DNA from: DAOTYH01 sp034435015
GTDB taxonomy: Bacteria; Chloroflexota; Anaerolineae; Aggregatilineales; UBA3940
Assembly: GCA_034435015.1 (NCBI GenBank)
Contig: DAOTYH010000051.1
Location: 42,274 to 106,273 of the forward strand
Reading direction: 5' to 3'
Length of the DNA stretch: 64,000 bases
The notes beneath the pieces are model-generated. The model had not been told where the DNA came from, did not search any database, and saw only the letters and a list, made by a program, of their open reading frames with translations. Made by a program: the position numbers and the translations under genes. This document shows, piece after piece, positions 41,651 through 48,624 of this stretch. Each line of letters begins with the position of its first letter. Positions within the stretch are counted from its first letter, which is position 1.

Positions 41651-42517
41651 ATGAGAGAGGTACTTGTCAGTATGCTCCAGCAGATTCAGGCGCTGTTGAC
41701 CACTTGTACCGGCTGGTTGCCGCGCCTGCTGGTGGGGGTGATCGTCGGGGTGGTGTCCGTCTTCATTGCGGGGCGTCTGCGGCGCTGGGGTCAGAACCTC
41801 TCCGAGCGGTTTAACGCCCCGCCGCCGGTCGAACAGTTGATCGTCAACGTCGTTTACGTGCTGGCGCTGGTGCTGGGCGGCATGTTGACGCTAAGCGTGA
41901 TGGGCGTCAATGTAGTTGGCCTAGCGGCTGGGCTGGGCATTGGCGGGTTGATCATCGGCTTTGCCCTCAAAGACATCATTGAGAATCTGATGGCAGGGGT
42001 GCTGTTGCTGCTCCAGCAACCGTTCCAACTGGGGAACGTGATCGAGGTAGCAGGGGTGACAGGCACAGTGATCAACATTCAGATCCGTGCCACTACCCTC
42101 CGCACGCCGGACAACGTGCAGGTGATCATCCCTAACAGCACAGTCTACAGCAGTATCATCAAAGACTTCAGCATCATCCCTCTGCGCCGCCGTCAGATCG
42201 AACTGGGGCTGATGCCGGGCGAGAATCTGCCGCAGGCGATCCAATCCCTGCTGGAGACGGTGCGTCAGGTGGAGGGGGTAGCCCGTAAGCCCGCGCCTGC
42301 ATTTGCCCTGCTCAATCTGGAGGATGGAGGGAAAAGCGGGGGGACAGATACCCCATACGTAGTGGCAGGGGTGCTGTATTACTACATTGATACCCGTCAG
42401 CACAGTTACATAGATACCCATTCAAGGGTGGTGGCCGCCATCCAGCAGGCGGCTTTAAGCGTGGGGGTATGTTCGACAGCGCCGATGCAGGTGGCGGTCA
42501 GCCAAGATCAGGGGTAG
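41651..42517 (+). CDS. MscS-family mechanosensitive ion channel
   Basis: A 288-residue small-conductance channel. Three membrane helices precede the pore helix TM3 (GLGIGGLIIGFALKDIIENL), and the beta domain follows with FQLGNVIEVAGVTGTVINIQ and PNSTVYSSIIKDFS, as in MscS. The C-terminal alpha/beta domain is complete. GAGGAGGAAG lies ten bases before the ATG. Its last 20 bases overlap the end of a convergent histidine kinase gene. Protects against hypo-osmotic shock by opening under membrane tension. Confidence 0.93.
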   Translation: MREVLVSMLQQIQALLTTCTGWLPRLLVGVIVGVVSVFIAGRLRRWGQNLSERFNAPPPVEQLIVNVVYVLALVLGGMLTLSVMGVNVVGLAAGLGIGGLIIGFALKDIIENLMAGVLLLLQQPFQLGNVIEVAGVTGTVINIQIRATTLRTPDNVQVIIPNSTVYSSIIKDFSIIPLRRRQIELGLMPGENLPQAIQSLLETVRQVEGVARKPAPAFALLNLEDGGKSGGTDTPYVVAGVLYYYIDTRQHSYIDTHSRVVAAIQQAALSVGVCSTAPMQVAVSQDQG

Positions 42518-44792
42518 CGCGGATGTGCTGAGGGTCAGCGCTCTGGGCGGCGTCAGGGGAGGGGGCCGCAGGCAAGGTAAAATAGAACACGCTTCCATTG
42601 CCTTTCTCGCTCCTGACACCAGCCGTCCCGCCCAGCCGTTCGGCTATCCGCAAGGCAATGGAGAGACCCAGCCCGTGCCCTCTGGACTTATCCAGACGGG
42701 CAAAGGGCTTAAACAGCTTGGCCTGATCCTCCGGCGAGATACCCGGCCCATTATCCCGAACCCAGAAGCAGATGGTTTCCCCCTTCGGCTCGTCAAAGCC
42801 CAGCTCAACGCGGGGCGGGACGCCGCCGTATTGGATAGCGTTGCTGATGTAGTTGGCCCATATCTCCTCAACCCAGAGGGCGTACCCTAGTGCCGCAGGC
42901 CAATCATCCGGGTAGATGATCTCGGCCTTATGCTCTTTGGCCGTCAGGCTGAGGCGGGCAATGGCCTCAGCCACAATGGGACCCATGTCCAGCGGGCCAA
43001 TGACGATCTCCTCATCCCGCACACGTGCCAGCAGGAGCAGGCTGTCAATGATGTTCTGCATTTTGCGTGTGGAGGCAGTGATAATAGACAGATAGTAATG
43101 CCGCTCATCGGCAGGCATGCTCTCGCACCGGTCACGTAACATCTCGGCTGAAACGATGGCCTGATAGAGCGGATTCTTGAGGTCGTGGGCGGTGGTGCGG
43201 GCGAAGGCATCCAATTCCTCAATTAGTTTTTCGCGCTCAGCGTGAGACTGGGCATTATCAATGGCCACGGCGGCATGAGAGGTCAGCAACAGAAGCGACT
43301 CAAGGGCGCCGTCGGAGAAGCAGTCGGGGCAGGCGGATTCCAGTGTCAGGATGCCGATCAGCTTCTCGCCCGACAGGAGCGGGATGGAAAGCTGGGCCTG
43401 TGTGGAAGGCACGAGGGCAAGATAGTCAGGGTCTTGAGAAACGTCCCGTACCAGCACTATCTGGCGGGTGCGGATGGCACGCCCTGAGATACCCTTATCG
43501 AGAGGAACAGAACTGCCAACAAGGCCGTCAGGCAAGTTTCCTATCCCGTGTACGATGTGGACAGCTTGGCCTCTGGCCAGCCCGATAAGGGCAATATCGG
43601 CTTTGGTGATACGTCTGGCGGCCTCTAAGGCTGTCATGCAGACATGACTGATGTCCAACTGGTGCATCAAGTCGGCATCCACCTCGCGCAGGGTGAGCAG
43701 GCGCTGGTTGGCCTCTTGCAGGGCCTGCCTGGTCAACACCCGCTCGGTGATGTCGTGCAAGGAAAGCACACAGCCCATGTGTCTCTTTGAGCCGCTTCTC
43801 AACGGCGAGAGGCACAGGTCATAGAAATGCTGACGGCCCTGCCAGTCAACCGCGACCTCAGCGCGGGCCTCCTGCAGGTCAAGATACGGTGACAAAGCCT
43901 CCGACCATGCGGGGGGGAGTATCTGGCTGAACGGCAAGCCGATTGCCTCTCTGGCAGACACGTTCAGGAGACGCTGGGCCGCAGGGTTCAATTCGACCAG
44001 CCTGTTCTGGCTGTCGGTGACGATAATTGCCTCTGTCATGCTGGCCAGCACCTGCTCACGCGCTACAGGCATAATATCCATGAAGCGGTAGTCGAGCAGT
44101 CCCCATGCCAGAAAGAGGGCGGTCAGGATCAGGGCATAGGGATTGGGGTCAATGTGTTCGGGGATCAGGCCAAGCAGATAGAGCAGGAAGGACAACAAGG
44201 GAACGGATAAACCAGCCAGCATCAGGCCGAACTGAGCGCGGTAAAGGCCGGTTTCGCGCACAAACGAGCCGGTCAGCAAAACGAAGCTGACTGTCAGCAG
44301 GATCAGGTTGTAGGCAGAGCTAACCCAATACCAGGTGCCGCGTGTAAAAGCTGTAACGAAATAGTCTCCAAGCGGCATCAGCTCCAGATCAGCCCACATC
44401 AGCTCATGGTGCTCATTCGTCCAGGCAAAGATGATCGTTAGGGCAGGTATGGCCAGCAAGGTCATGAGGCCTAAGGGGCTTGGCCCCCGCCGCCTGCCGG
44501 CATAAGTCAGTGTCAGGGCCAACAGCATAGGGGCAATCAGGGAACTACCAAGACACTCTACCCTGAGCCAAAAAGAGACGGCTTGAATGGATGAACTGCC
44601 CAGTTCAAAAGCATAGCCCAGAGAATAGAGCATAATGGCCAGCGAGCCTGCCAGCAGGTAGACAGCCCCTCTGGCAGAGCGTAACCGCCACGCTTCGACC
44701 GCTATGCCGCACATCAATATTGAGCCAACGAGCAGAGGAAGAGCATGAGGGGGAAGCCGCCAGTTTGTCATCATAGTACTCAAGAGAGACAT
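42498..44792 (-). CDS. 7TM sensor histidine kinase with PAS and GAF domains
   Basis: A 764-residue membrane kinase. The start is taken as ATG 44792 (MSLLSTMMTNWRL), but the ATGs 18 and 21 bases later are possible; none has a strong ribosome site. The N-terminal seven helices (about 1-215) match the HisKA_7TM sensor, followed by PAS (about 225-345, QVLASMTEAIIVTDSQNRLV), GAF (about 365-510), HisKA with His536 in AHDLKNPL, and HATPase_c with N box (NYISNAIQY), DNGPGI and GLGLSIALR. The 3' end overlaps the mscS gene by 20 bases tail to tail. No response regulator is adjacent, so it is an orphan; its ligand is unknown. Confidence 0.93.
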   Translation of the reverse strand: MSLLSTMMTNWRLPPHALPLLVGSILMCGIAVEAWRLRSARGAVYLLAGSLAIMLYSLGYAFELGSSSIQAVSFWLRVECLGSSLIAPMLLALTLTYAGRRRGPSPLGLMTLLAIPALTIIFAWTNEHHELMWADLELMPLGDYFVTAFTRGTWYWVSSAYNLILLTVSFVLLTGSFVRETGLYRAQFGLMLAGLSVPLLSFLLYLLGLIPEHIDPNPYALILTALFLAWGLLDYRFMDIMPVAREQVLASMTEAIIVTDSQNRLVELNPAAQRLLNVSAREAIGLPFSQILPPAWSEALSPYLDLQEARAEVAVDWQGRQHFYDLCLSPLRSGSKRHMGCVLSLHDITERVLTRQALQEANQRLLTLREVDADLMHQLDISHVCMTALEAARRITKADIALIGLARGQAVHIVHGIGNLPDGLVGSSVPLDKGISGRAIRTRQIVLVRDVSQDPDYLALVPSTQAQLSIPLLSGEKLIGILTLESACPDCFSDGALESLLLLTSHAAVAIDNAQSHAEREKLIEELDAFARTTAHDLKNPLYQAIVSAEMLRDRCESMPADERHYYLSIITASTRKMQNIIDSLLLLARVRDEEIVIGPLDMGPIVAEAIARLSLTAKEHKAEIIYPDDWPAALGYALWVEEIWANYISNAIQYGGVPPRVELGFDEPKGETICFWVRDNGPGISPEDQAKLFKPFARLDKSRGHGLGLSIALRIAERLGGTAGVRSEKGNGSVFYFTLPAAPSPDAAQSADPQHIRATPDLG

Positions 44793-44895
44793 GTAGGTAG
44801 CTATTCGATCAGTGTACCTTGCATGATGCAGGGCAGGCCTGTCTGCCGCAGGCCGGAACAACCCTTGCTTTATCTTGAGTGTATGCGATCGCGGT

Positions 44896-44927
44896 TTGTG
44901 TGCAATGGGGAAAGTTACTGCTATAAT
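44896..44927 (+). promoter_or_regulatory. Promoter of tRNA-Ser(GGA)
   Basis: A perfect TATAAT (44922-44927) lies 12 bases before the tRNA 5' end. The -35 is weak: TTGTGT at 44896-44901 (20-base spacer) or TGTGCA at 44899-44904 (17). Confidence 0.65.
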
Positions 44928-44939
44928 AAAAATCGAGCT

Positions 44940-45029
44940 GGAGCGGTAGCATAGTCTGGCCTAATGCGCGCGCCTGGAGAGCGCGTGAGCCGTAACTCGG
45001 CTCCGTGGGTTCAAATCCCACCCGCTCCG
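44940..45029 (+). tRNA. tRNA-Ser (anticodon GGA)
   Basis: A type II tRNA of 90 bases. Acceptor GGAGCGG/CCGCTCC with discriminator G, D stem GCAT/ATGC, anticodon stem CGCGC/GCGCG with loop CTGGAGA giving GGA (codons UCC/UCU), a long variable arm and T loop TTCAAAT. CCA is not encoded. Confidence 0.95.
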
Positions 45030-45043
45030 CTAGCTATCCTTGA

Positions 45044-45080
45044 CAGCCTCGCTCCTTCGCCGGGGAGCGGGGCTGATTTA
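45044..45080 (+). terminator. Terminator between tRNA-Ser(GGA) and lipoprotein gene
   Basis: CAGCCTCGCTCC (45044-45055) pairs with GGAGCGGGGCTG (45064-45075) with one T-G pair and an eight-base loop, followed by ATTTAT on the plus strand. It can also serve the convergent lipoprotein gene, which ends at 45085. Confidence 0.7.
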
Positions 45081-45084
45081 TCCC

Positions 45085-45714
45085 TCAGGGCGTTGCGCCG
45101 GCGGCAGGCGACATGACCCGCCGGAAGGTCACCGTCGGGCAGGTGACGATCTCGCCTGTGTTGAAGTTCATACCAACGTTAAGGATGTAGCCGTCCTGAT
45201 TGAAGGTCAGGAGGGCAAAGTAAGCTCCCTCAAATGCCCCCGCCTGATCATAGAGCGGGAGAGTATAGCCCCACTGGTTTGGCCCCAGACGCCCCATATC
45301 CCATTCAGCCTCGTAGCCGTCACCCTTGAAATGATAGAACAGCCGTCCTTCCGGGGTGAAGGTGAATGAGACCTGTTCGATGACAGGTATCTCACACGCA
45401 CAGCCAATCGGGGCAATGGTGCAGCTGTAGCCGCTGTAGACGGCCTCCCCCACGCCGGCGGCGATCAGCTCGTAGCCGGTCAGGGCGTTAGGATCATCAA
45501 CGGCTGGGTCTGTCTCTGAGGCGGCTGATGGTTCAGCCGCTTCGGGGAAAGCGGTAGGGATGATGGTCAAGGTGGCGGTTGCTGTAGCCGAGGGGGCAGA
45601 GGGAGAAGCGCCGGCTGGGGAGGCCGGTGTCCTACTGCCGCACCCTGCCAGCAGACTCAATGCCAGCCCTGCTCCCGCGATCTGCTTCCAGCCTGTGAGG
45701 GTTGAACGTGTCAT
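45085..45714 (-). CDS. Putative lipoprotein
   Basis: A 209-residue exported protein from ATG 45714 (MTRSTLTGWK), with GAGGGA upstream. IAGAGLALSLLAGCGS is a lipobox-type signal peptide (LLAG-Cys at about residue 25), so the mature protein should be lipid-anchored at the outer face. A Ser/Thr/Pro/Ala-rich linker (about 28-70) leads to a beta-rich domain with a Cys cluster (YSCTIAPIGCACEIP) and another Cys near the end, suggesting disulfides. No family is recognised. It lies downstream of a promoter with an operator-like palindrome and a terminator, so its expression may depend on readthrough. Confidence 0.78.
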   Translation of the reverse strand: MTRSTLTGWKQIAGAGLALSLLAGCGSRTPASPAGASPSAPSATATATLTIIPTAFPEAAEPSAASETDPAVDDPNALTGYELIAAGVGEAVYSGYSCTIAPIGCACEIPVIEQVSFTFTPEGRLFYHFKGDGYEAEWDMGRLGPNQWGYTLPLYDQAGAFEGAYFALLTFNQDGYILNVGMNFNTGEIVTCPTVTFRRVMSPAAGATP

Positions 45715-45778
45715 AAGCTCTATATCCCTCTGATTGCCGATAATCTGCCAAAGGGTAGCATGAAAGGCGGGAATGGAC

Positions 45779-45863
45779 AAAAAAAGAGGGGGCGCGTCGG
45801 GTGCGGTGCCCCGCCGCACCCGCGTGCCCCTATAGGTGATGAAGAGGAGGAGAATAGAACACA
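45779..45863 (-). ncRNA. Candidate small RNA or attenuated leader
   Basis: A minus-strand promoter starts near 45863 and a strong GC-rich hairpin (core GGGTGCGG/CCGCACCC, 45799-45821, extended by GGGGC/GCCCC) followed on the minus strand by seven T (complement of 45779-45785) ends it, predicting an RNA of about 85 bases. Its unpaired 5' part contains TCTCCTCCTCTTC, complementary to Shine-Dalgarno sequences. The lipoprotein start is 65 bases further on, so it could instead be a leader with an attenuator. Confidence 0.45.
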
Positions 45864-45898
45864 AGTTCTATTGTGGATCATTTGTTCTATTTTGTCAA
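45853..45898 (-). promoter_or_regulatory. Promoter with LexA-like palindrome
   Basis: On the minus strand TTGACA (45893-45898), 17 bases and CACAAT (45870-45875). The expected start lies inside a perfect 8-bp inverted repeat, AATAGAAC-ACAA-GTTCTATT (45853-45872), whose GAAC-N4-GTTC core equals the Gram-positive LexA (DinR) consensus. A further AGAACA half site sits between -35 and -10. Confidence 0.55.
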
Positions 45899-45903
45899 GT
45901 GAG

Positions 45904-45947
45904 TTGACAACTTTCTGCCCAACCGTTAGTATAAGGGCGCATATACT
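45904..45947 (+). promoter_or_regulatory. Promoter of SRP RNA
   Basis: TTGACA (45904-45909) and TAGTAT (45927-45932) are 17 bases apart; a second candidate -10, TATACT (45942-45947), is better placed for a start right at the mature RNA. Which one is used is not clear. Confidence 0.55.
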
Positions 45948-45958
45948 CTGGTTGAGCG

Positions 45959-46092
45959 CTGAAGGTGCAGTGGAGAGGGTCGGGTCCTGCGCGGCGGACG
46001 CCGCCGAACCTGGTCAGGTCCGAGAGGAAGCAGCCATCAGGCGAATCGTCCGGGTGCCGCAGGGTTGCCTGGCCCTCTCCACTGCACCTTCG
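45959..46092 (+). ncRNA. ffs: Signal recognition particle RNA, small bacterial type
   Basis: A rod-like RNA of about 134 bases. The outer 19-bp helix is GAAGGTGCAGTGGAGAGGG (45961-45979) with its exact complement at 46073-46091. The apical part contains the Ffh-binding motif, CTGGTCAGGTCC followed by GAGAGGAAGCAGCC, the diagnostic bacterial 4.5S core, here with a six-base GAGAGG in place of the GGAA-type tetraloop region, so the tip is a variant. TTTTCCTT follows the helix and can end transcription. It binds Ffh for co-translational targeting. Confidence 0.93.
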
Positions 46093-46170
46093 CTTTTCCT
46101 TCTCGTATTGGGCCGGGTGACAGGCTTAGTCTTCTACCCTTTGTACAGTCTGCTTTTAGATTGAGGCCGT

Positions 46171-47685
46171 GTGACGGATCGCCGCCTTCCTCTGCCGGGT
46201 GAACAGCCCGTCTCGATTGTCTCGATGCGCTCCATGCGCCGCTGGCGCAACCCGTGGTATCGGTTGAAGCCGCGCCCGCTGGTGCAGGTCGTGTTGCTGG
46301 TAATCGCGGCCGCAGTCCTGCGTATCGGGCTGTGGGCATGGCAGATCACCGCTGTCCCTGTGACGGTCGTCATCAACGGACAACCAGTTACCCTGCGCGT
46401 TCACCGCAGTACGGTGGGGGGAGCCATACAGGCGGCAGGAGTCCGGCTCAATCAGGCTGTATATGTCGAGCCTGCCGCTGAAACGCCTCTCCAGCCGGAT
46501 ATGGTGATCACGGTAGGCTATCTGCGTCCGGTGATCGTCCATGCCGACGGGCAGACGTGGATCGTCACTACCCATTCGGCAGACCCGCGGGCCATCACAG
46601 CAGAGGCAGGTATCACGCTGGGGCCGCATGACGAGGTGCGGGTTGAGCGCTCGGTGCGGCCTGCTGGAAGCCGTTCAGACATTCCCCCTGTGCCGCGCGA
46701 GCTTCGCGTGATGCGCTCAAGGCTGGTTGTCGTCAACGAGGATGGGAATCGTGTCAGCTTCGAAACAACCCAGCCGACACTTGGGGAAGCACTGGCATCA
46801 GCCGGTTATGTGCTCTACGAGGGCGACCGCATCTCGCCGCCGCTGTGGACGCCCATCCCTGTAGAAGGAATCGAGGTCACGCTGGAGCGGGCTGTCCCTG
46901 TGATCGTGCAGGCCGACGGCAGGCGGTTTGAGACGCGCACCCATCAACAGACGGTCGGAGGGGTGCTAGGCGAGCTGGAGCTTGCACTGAACGGTCAGGA
47001 CTATGTGCTTCCCTCCCCCGACGTTGTGTTTCAGGCCGGGCAGGTCATCCGGGTGGTGCGGGTACATGAAGCCGTAGTGAATGAAGATCAGCCCATCCCG
47101 TACCAGACTACGTACATACCTGACCCCGACCTAGAGCTTGACCAACAACAGGAGGTCCAGCCGGGGCGCGAAGGGACAGTGCGGCGGCAGGTGCGCATCC
47201 GCTACGAGGATGGGGTCGAGGTGAGCCGTGTTCCAGCGGGGGAATGGGTGGCCGCACAACCGGAGGCGCGGGTAGTCAGGTACGGCACGCGGATTGTGAT
47301 CCGCACGCTTGAAACCCCCTACGGAGATATTCAATACTGGCGGAGACTCCACGTTCTGGCCACCTCTTATTGCCCGCTGACAGCTACCGACAAACAACCC
47401 GGCGACCCGTTCTACGGCCTGTCTGCGACCGGCGTGGAAGTTCAGCGGGGTGTGGTGGCCGTGGACCCGCGCGTGATCAACCTGTTTACCTCTCTCTATG
47501 TTCCGGGGTATGGTTTCGGTCAGGCCCTGGACATCGGAGGGGCAGTCAAGGGTCTGCGGATCGATCTGGGTTACGACGATGCCAGCTATGTGCAATGGCA
47601 TCAGTGGGTGGATGTCTACCTGCTTCTGCCCATCCCTTCACCCGATGAGATGGTTTGGATACTGCCAGGGAGCGAACCCCCGTGA
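46171..47685 (+). CDS. YabE-like DUF348/G5/3D domain protein
   Basis: A 504-residue cell-wall-related protein starting at GTG. After a basic cytoplasmic head, one membrane helix (LVQVVLLVIAAAVLRIGLWA, about 36-56) anchors it. Three DUF348 ubiquitin-like repeats follow, each opening with VTVVINGQPVTLRVHRSTVG-like sequence (about 62, 192 and 245), then a G5 domain (about 300-375) and a C-terminal 3D domain with GVVAVDPRVINLFTSLYVPG and ALDIGGAVKGLRIDLG (the three conserved Asp). This is the layout of YabE and RpfB-type resuscitation/lytic proteins. The 3D domain is likely a lytic transglycosylase-like hydrolase. It overlaps rsmH. Confidence 0.9.
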   Translation: MTDRRLPLPGEQPVSIVSMRSMRRWRNPWYRLKPRPLVQVVLLVIAAAVLRIGLWAWQITAVPVTVVINGQPVTLRVHRSTVGGAIQAAGVRLNQAVYVEPAAETPLQPDMVITVGYLRPVIVHADGQTWIVTTHSADPRAITAEAGITLGPHDEVRVERSVRPAGSRSDIPPVPRELRVMRSRLVVVNEDGNRVSFETTQPTLGEALASAGYVLYEGDRISPPLWTPIPVEGIEVTLERAVPVIVQADGRRFETRTHQQTVGGVLGELELALNGQDYVLPSPDVVFQAGQVIRVVRVHEAVVNEDQPIPYQTTYIPDPDLELDQQQEVQPGREGTVRRQVRIRYEDGVEVSRVPAGEWVAAQPEARVVRYGTRIVIRTLETPYGDIQYWRRLHVLATSYCPLTATDKQPGDPFYGLSATGVEVQRGVVAVDPRVINLFTSLYVPGYGFGQALDIGGAVKGLRIDLGYDDASYVQWHQWVDVYLLLPIPSPDEMVWILPGSEPP

Positions 47686-48614
47686 GCTATGGATCGCCGC
47701 AGCATACCCCTGTCCTGCTGAGCAAAGTGCTGGAACTGCTCTCCCCCCGCGCAGGGGCGCTGTTTATAGACGGCACACTTGGCGCAGGCGGTCATGCGGA
47801 AGCCATATTGGAGGCCTCCAGCCCGGACGGGCGTCTGCTGGGCCTTGATCTTGACACGGCGGCACTGGAGATCGCACGGGCGCGGCTGGCCCGTTTCGAG
47901 GGGCGTTTTCAGGCTGTCCACGCTTCCTATGCGCAGATAGGGGAGGTCGCACCGCCGCTGGGGTTCGGCGCAGTGGACGGCATCCTGCTTGATCTAGGCT
48001 TTTCGTCTTTGCAGGTAGATGACCCGGAGCGCGGCTTTGCCTTCCGGCATGAAGGGCCGCTTGATATGCGCTATGACCTGAGTCAACCTGTCACGGCGGC
48101 TGATCTAGTCAATGGGTTGCATGAGGCCGAGCTGGCTGATCTGATCTACCGGTATGGTGAGGAGCGGCATGCCCGCCGGATCGCACAGGCAATCGTGCGT
48201 GCACGGCCTATCCGAACGACTGCTGAGCTGGCCGCTGTAGTTGCTGGTGCGATTCCATACACTCGGCACGAGAAGATTCACCCGGCCACACGCACTTTTC
48301 AGGCCCTGCGGATCGCTGTCAACGATGAACTGCAAACCCTGTCGCAGGCACTGCCGCAGGCCGTGAAACTGCTCCGCCCCGGAGGGCGGCTGGCTGTCAT
48401 CAGCTTCCACTCGCTTGAAGACCGCATCGTTAAGGAGTTCTTCCGCCGCGAGTCCTCAGACTGTATCTGTCCGCCGGAGCAACCCCTATGCACCTGCGGT
48501 CACAGGGCGGTATTGTCGCTTGTGGTGCGCAAGCCGGTCACCGCCTCGGACGAGGAGACTGCCTCCAACCCCCGTGCCCGGAGCGCCAAGCTAAGGGCGG
48601 CTGTCAGGCTGTAG
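47682..48614 (+). CDS. rsmH: 16S rRNA (cytosine(1402)-N4)-methyltransferase
   Basis: A 310-residue SAM-dependent methyltransferase that modifies C1402 in the ribosomal P site. The start is set at GTG 47682, which overlaps the stop of the upstream gene (GTGA) and has AGGGAG seven bases before it. HTPVLLSKVLELLSPR, the SAM loop FIDGTLGAGGHAEAIL, ILLDLGFSSLQVDDPERGF, YRYGEERHARRIAQAIV and HPATRTFQALRIAVNDEL are all canonical. In most bacteria rsmH heads the division-cell-wall cluster; here no ftsL, ftsI or mur gene follows, but a wall-acting 3D-domain protein precedes it. Confidence 0.97.
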   Translation: MSYGSPQHTPVLLSKVLELLSPRAGALFIDGTLGAGGHAEAILEASSPDGRLLGLDLDTAALEIARARLARFEGRFQAVHASYAQIGEVAPPLGFGAVDGILLDLGFSSLQVDDPERGFAFRHEGPLDMRYDLSQPVTAADLVNGLHEAELADLIYRYGEERHARRIAQAIVRARPIRTTAELAAVVAGAIPYTRHEKIHPATRTFQALRIAVNDELQTLSQALPQAVKLLRPGGRLAVISFHSLEDRIVKEFFRRESSDCICPPEQPLCTCGHRAVLSLVVRKPVTASDEETASNPRARSAKLRAAVRL

Positions 48615-48624
48615 CAGACCTCCT

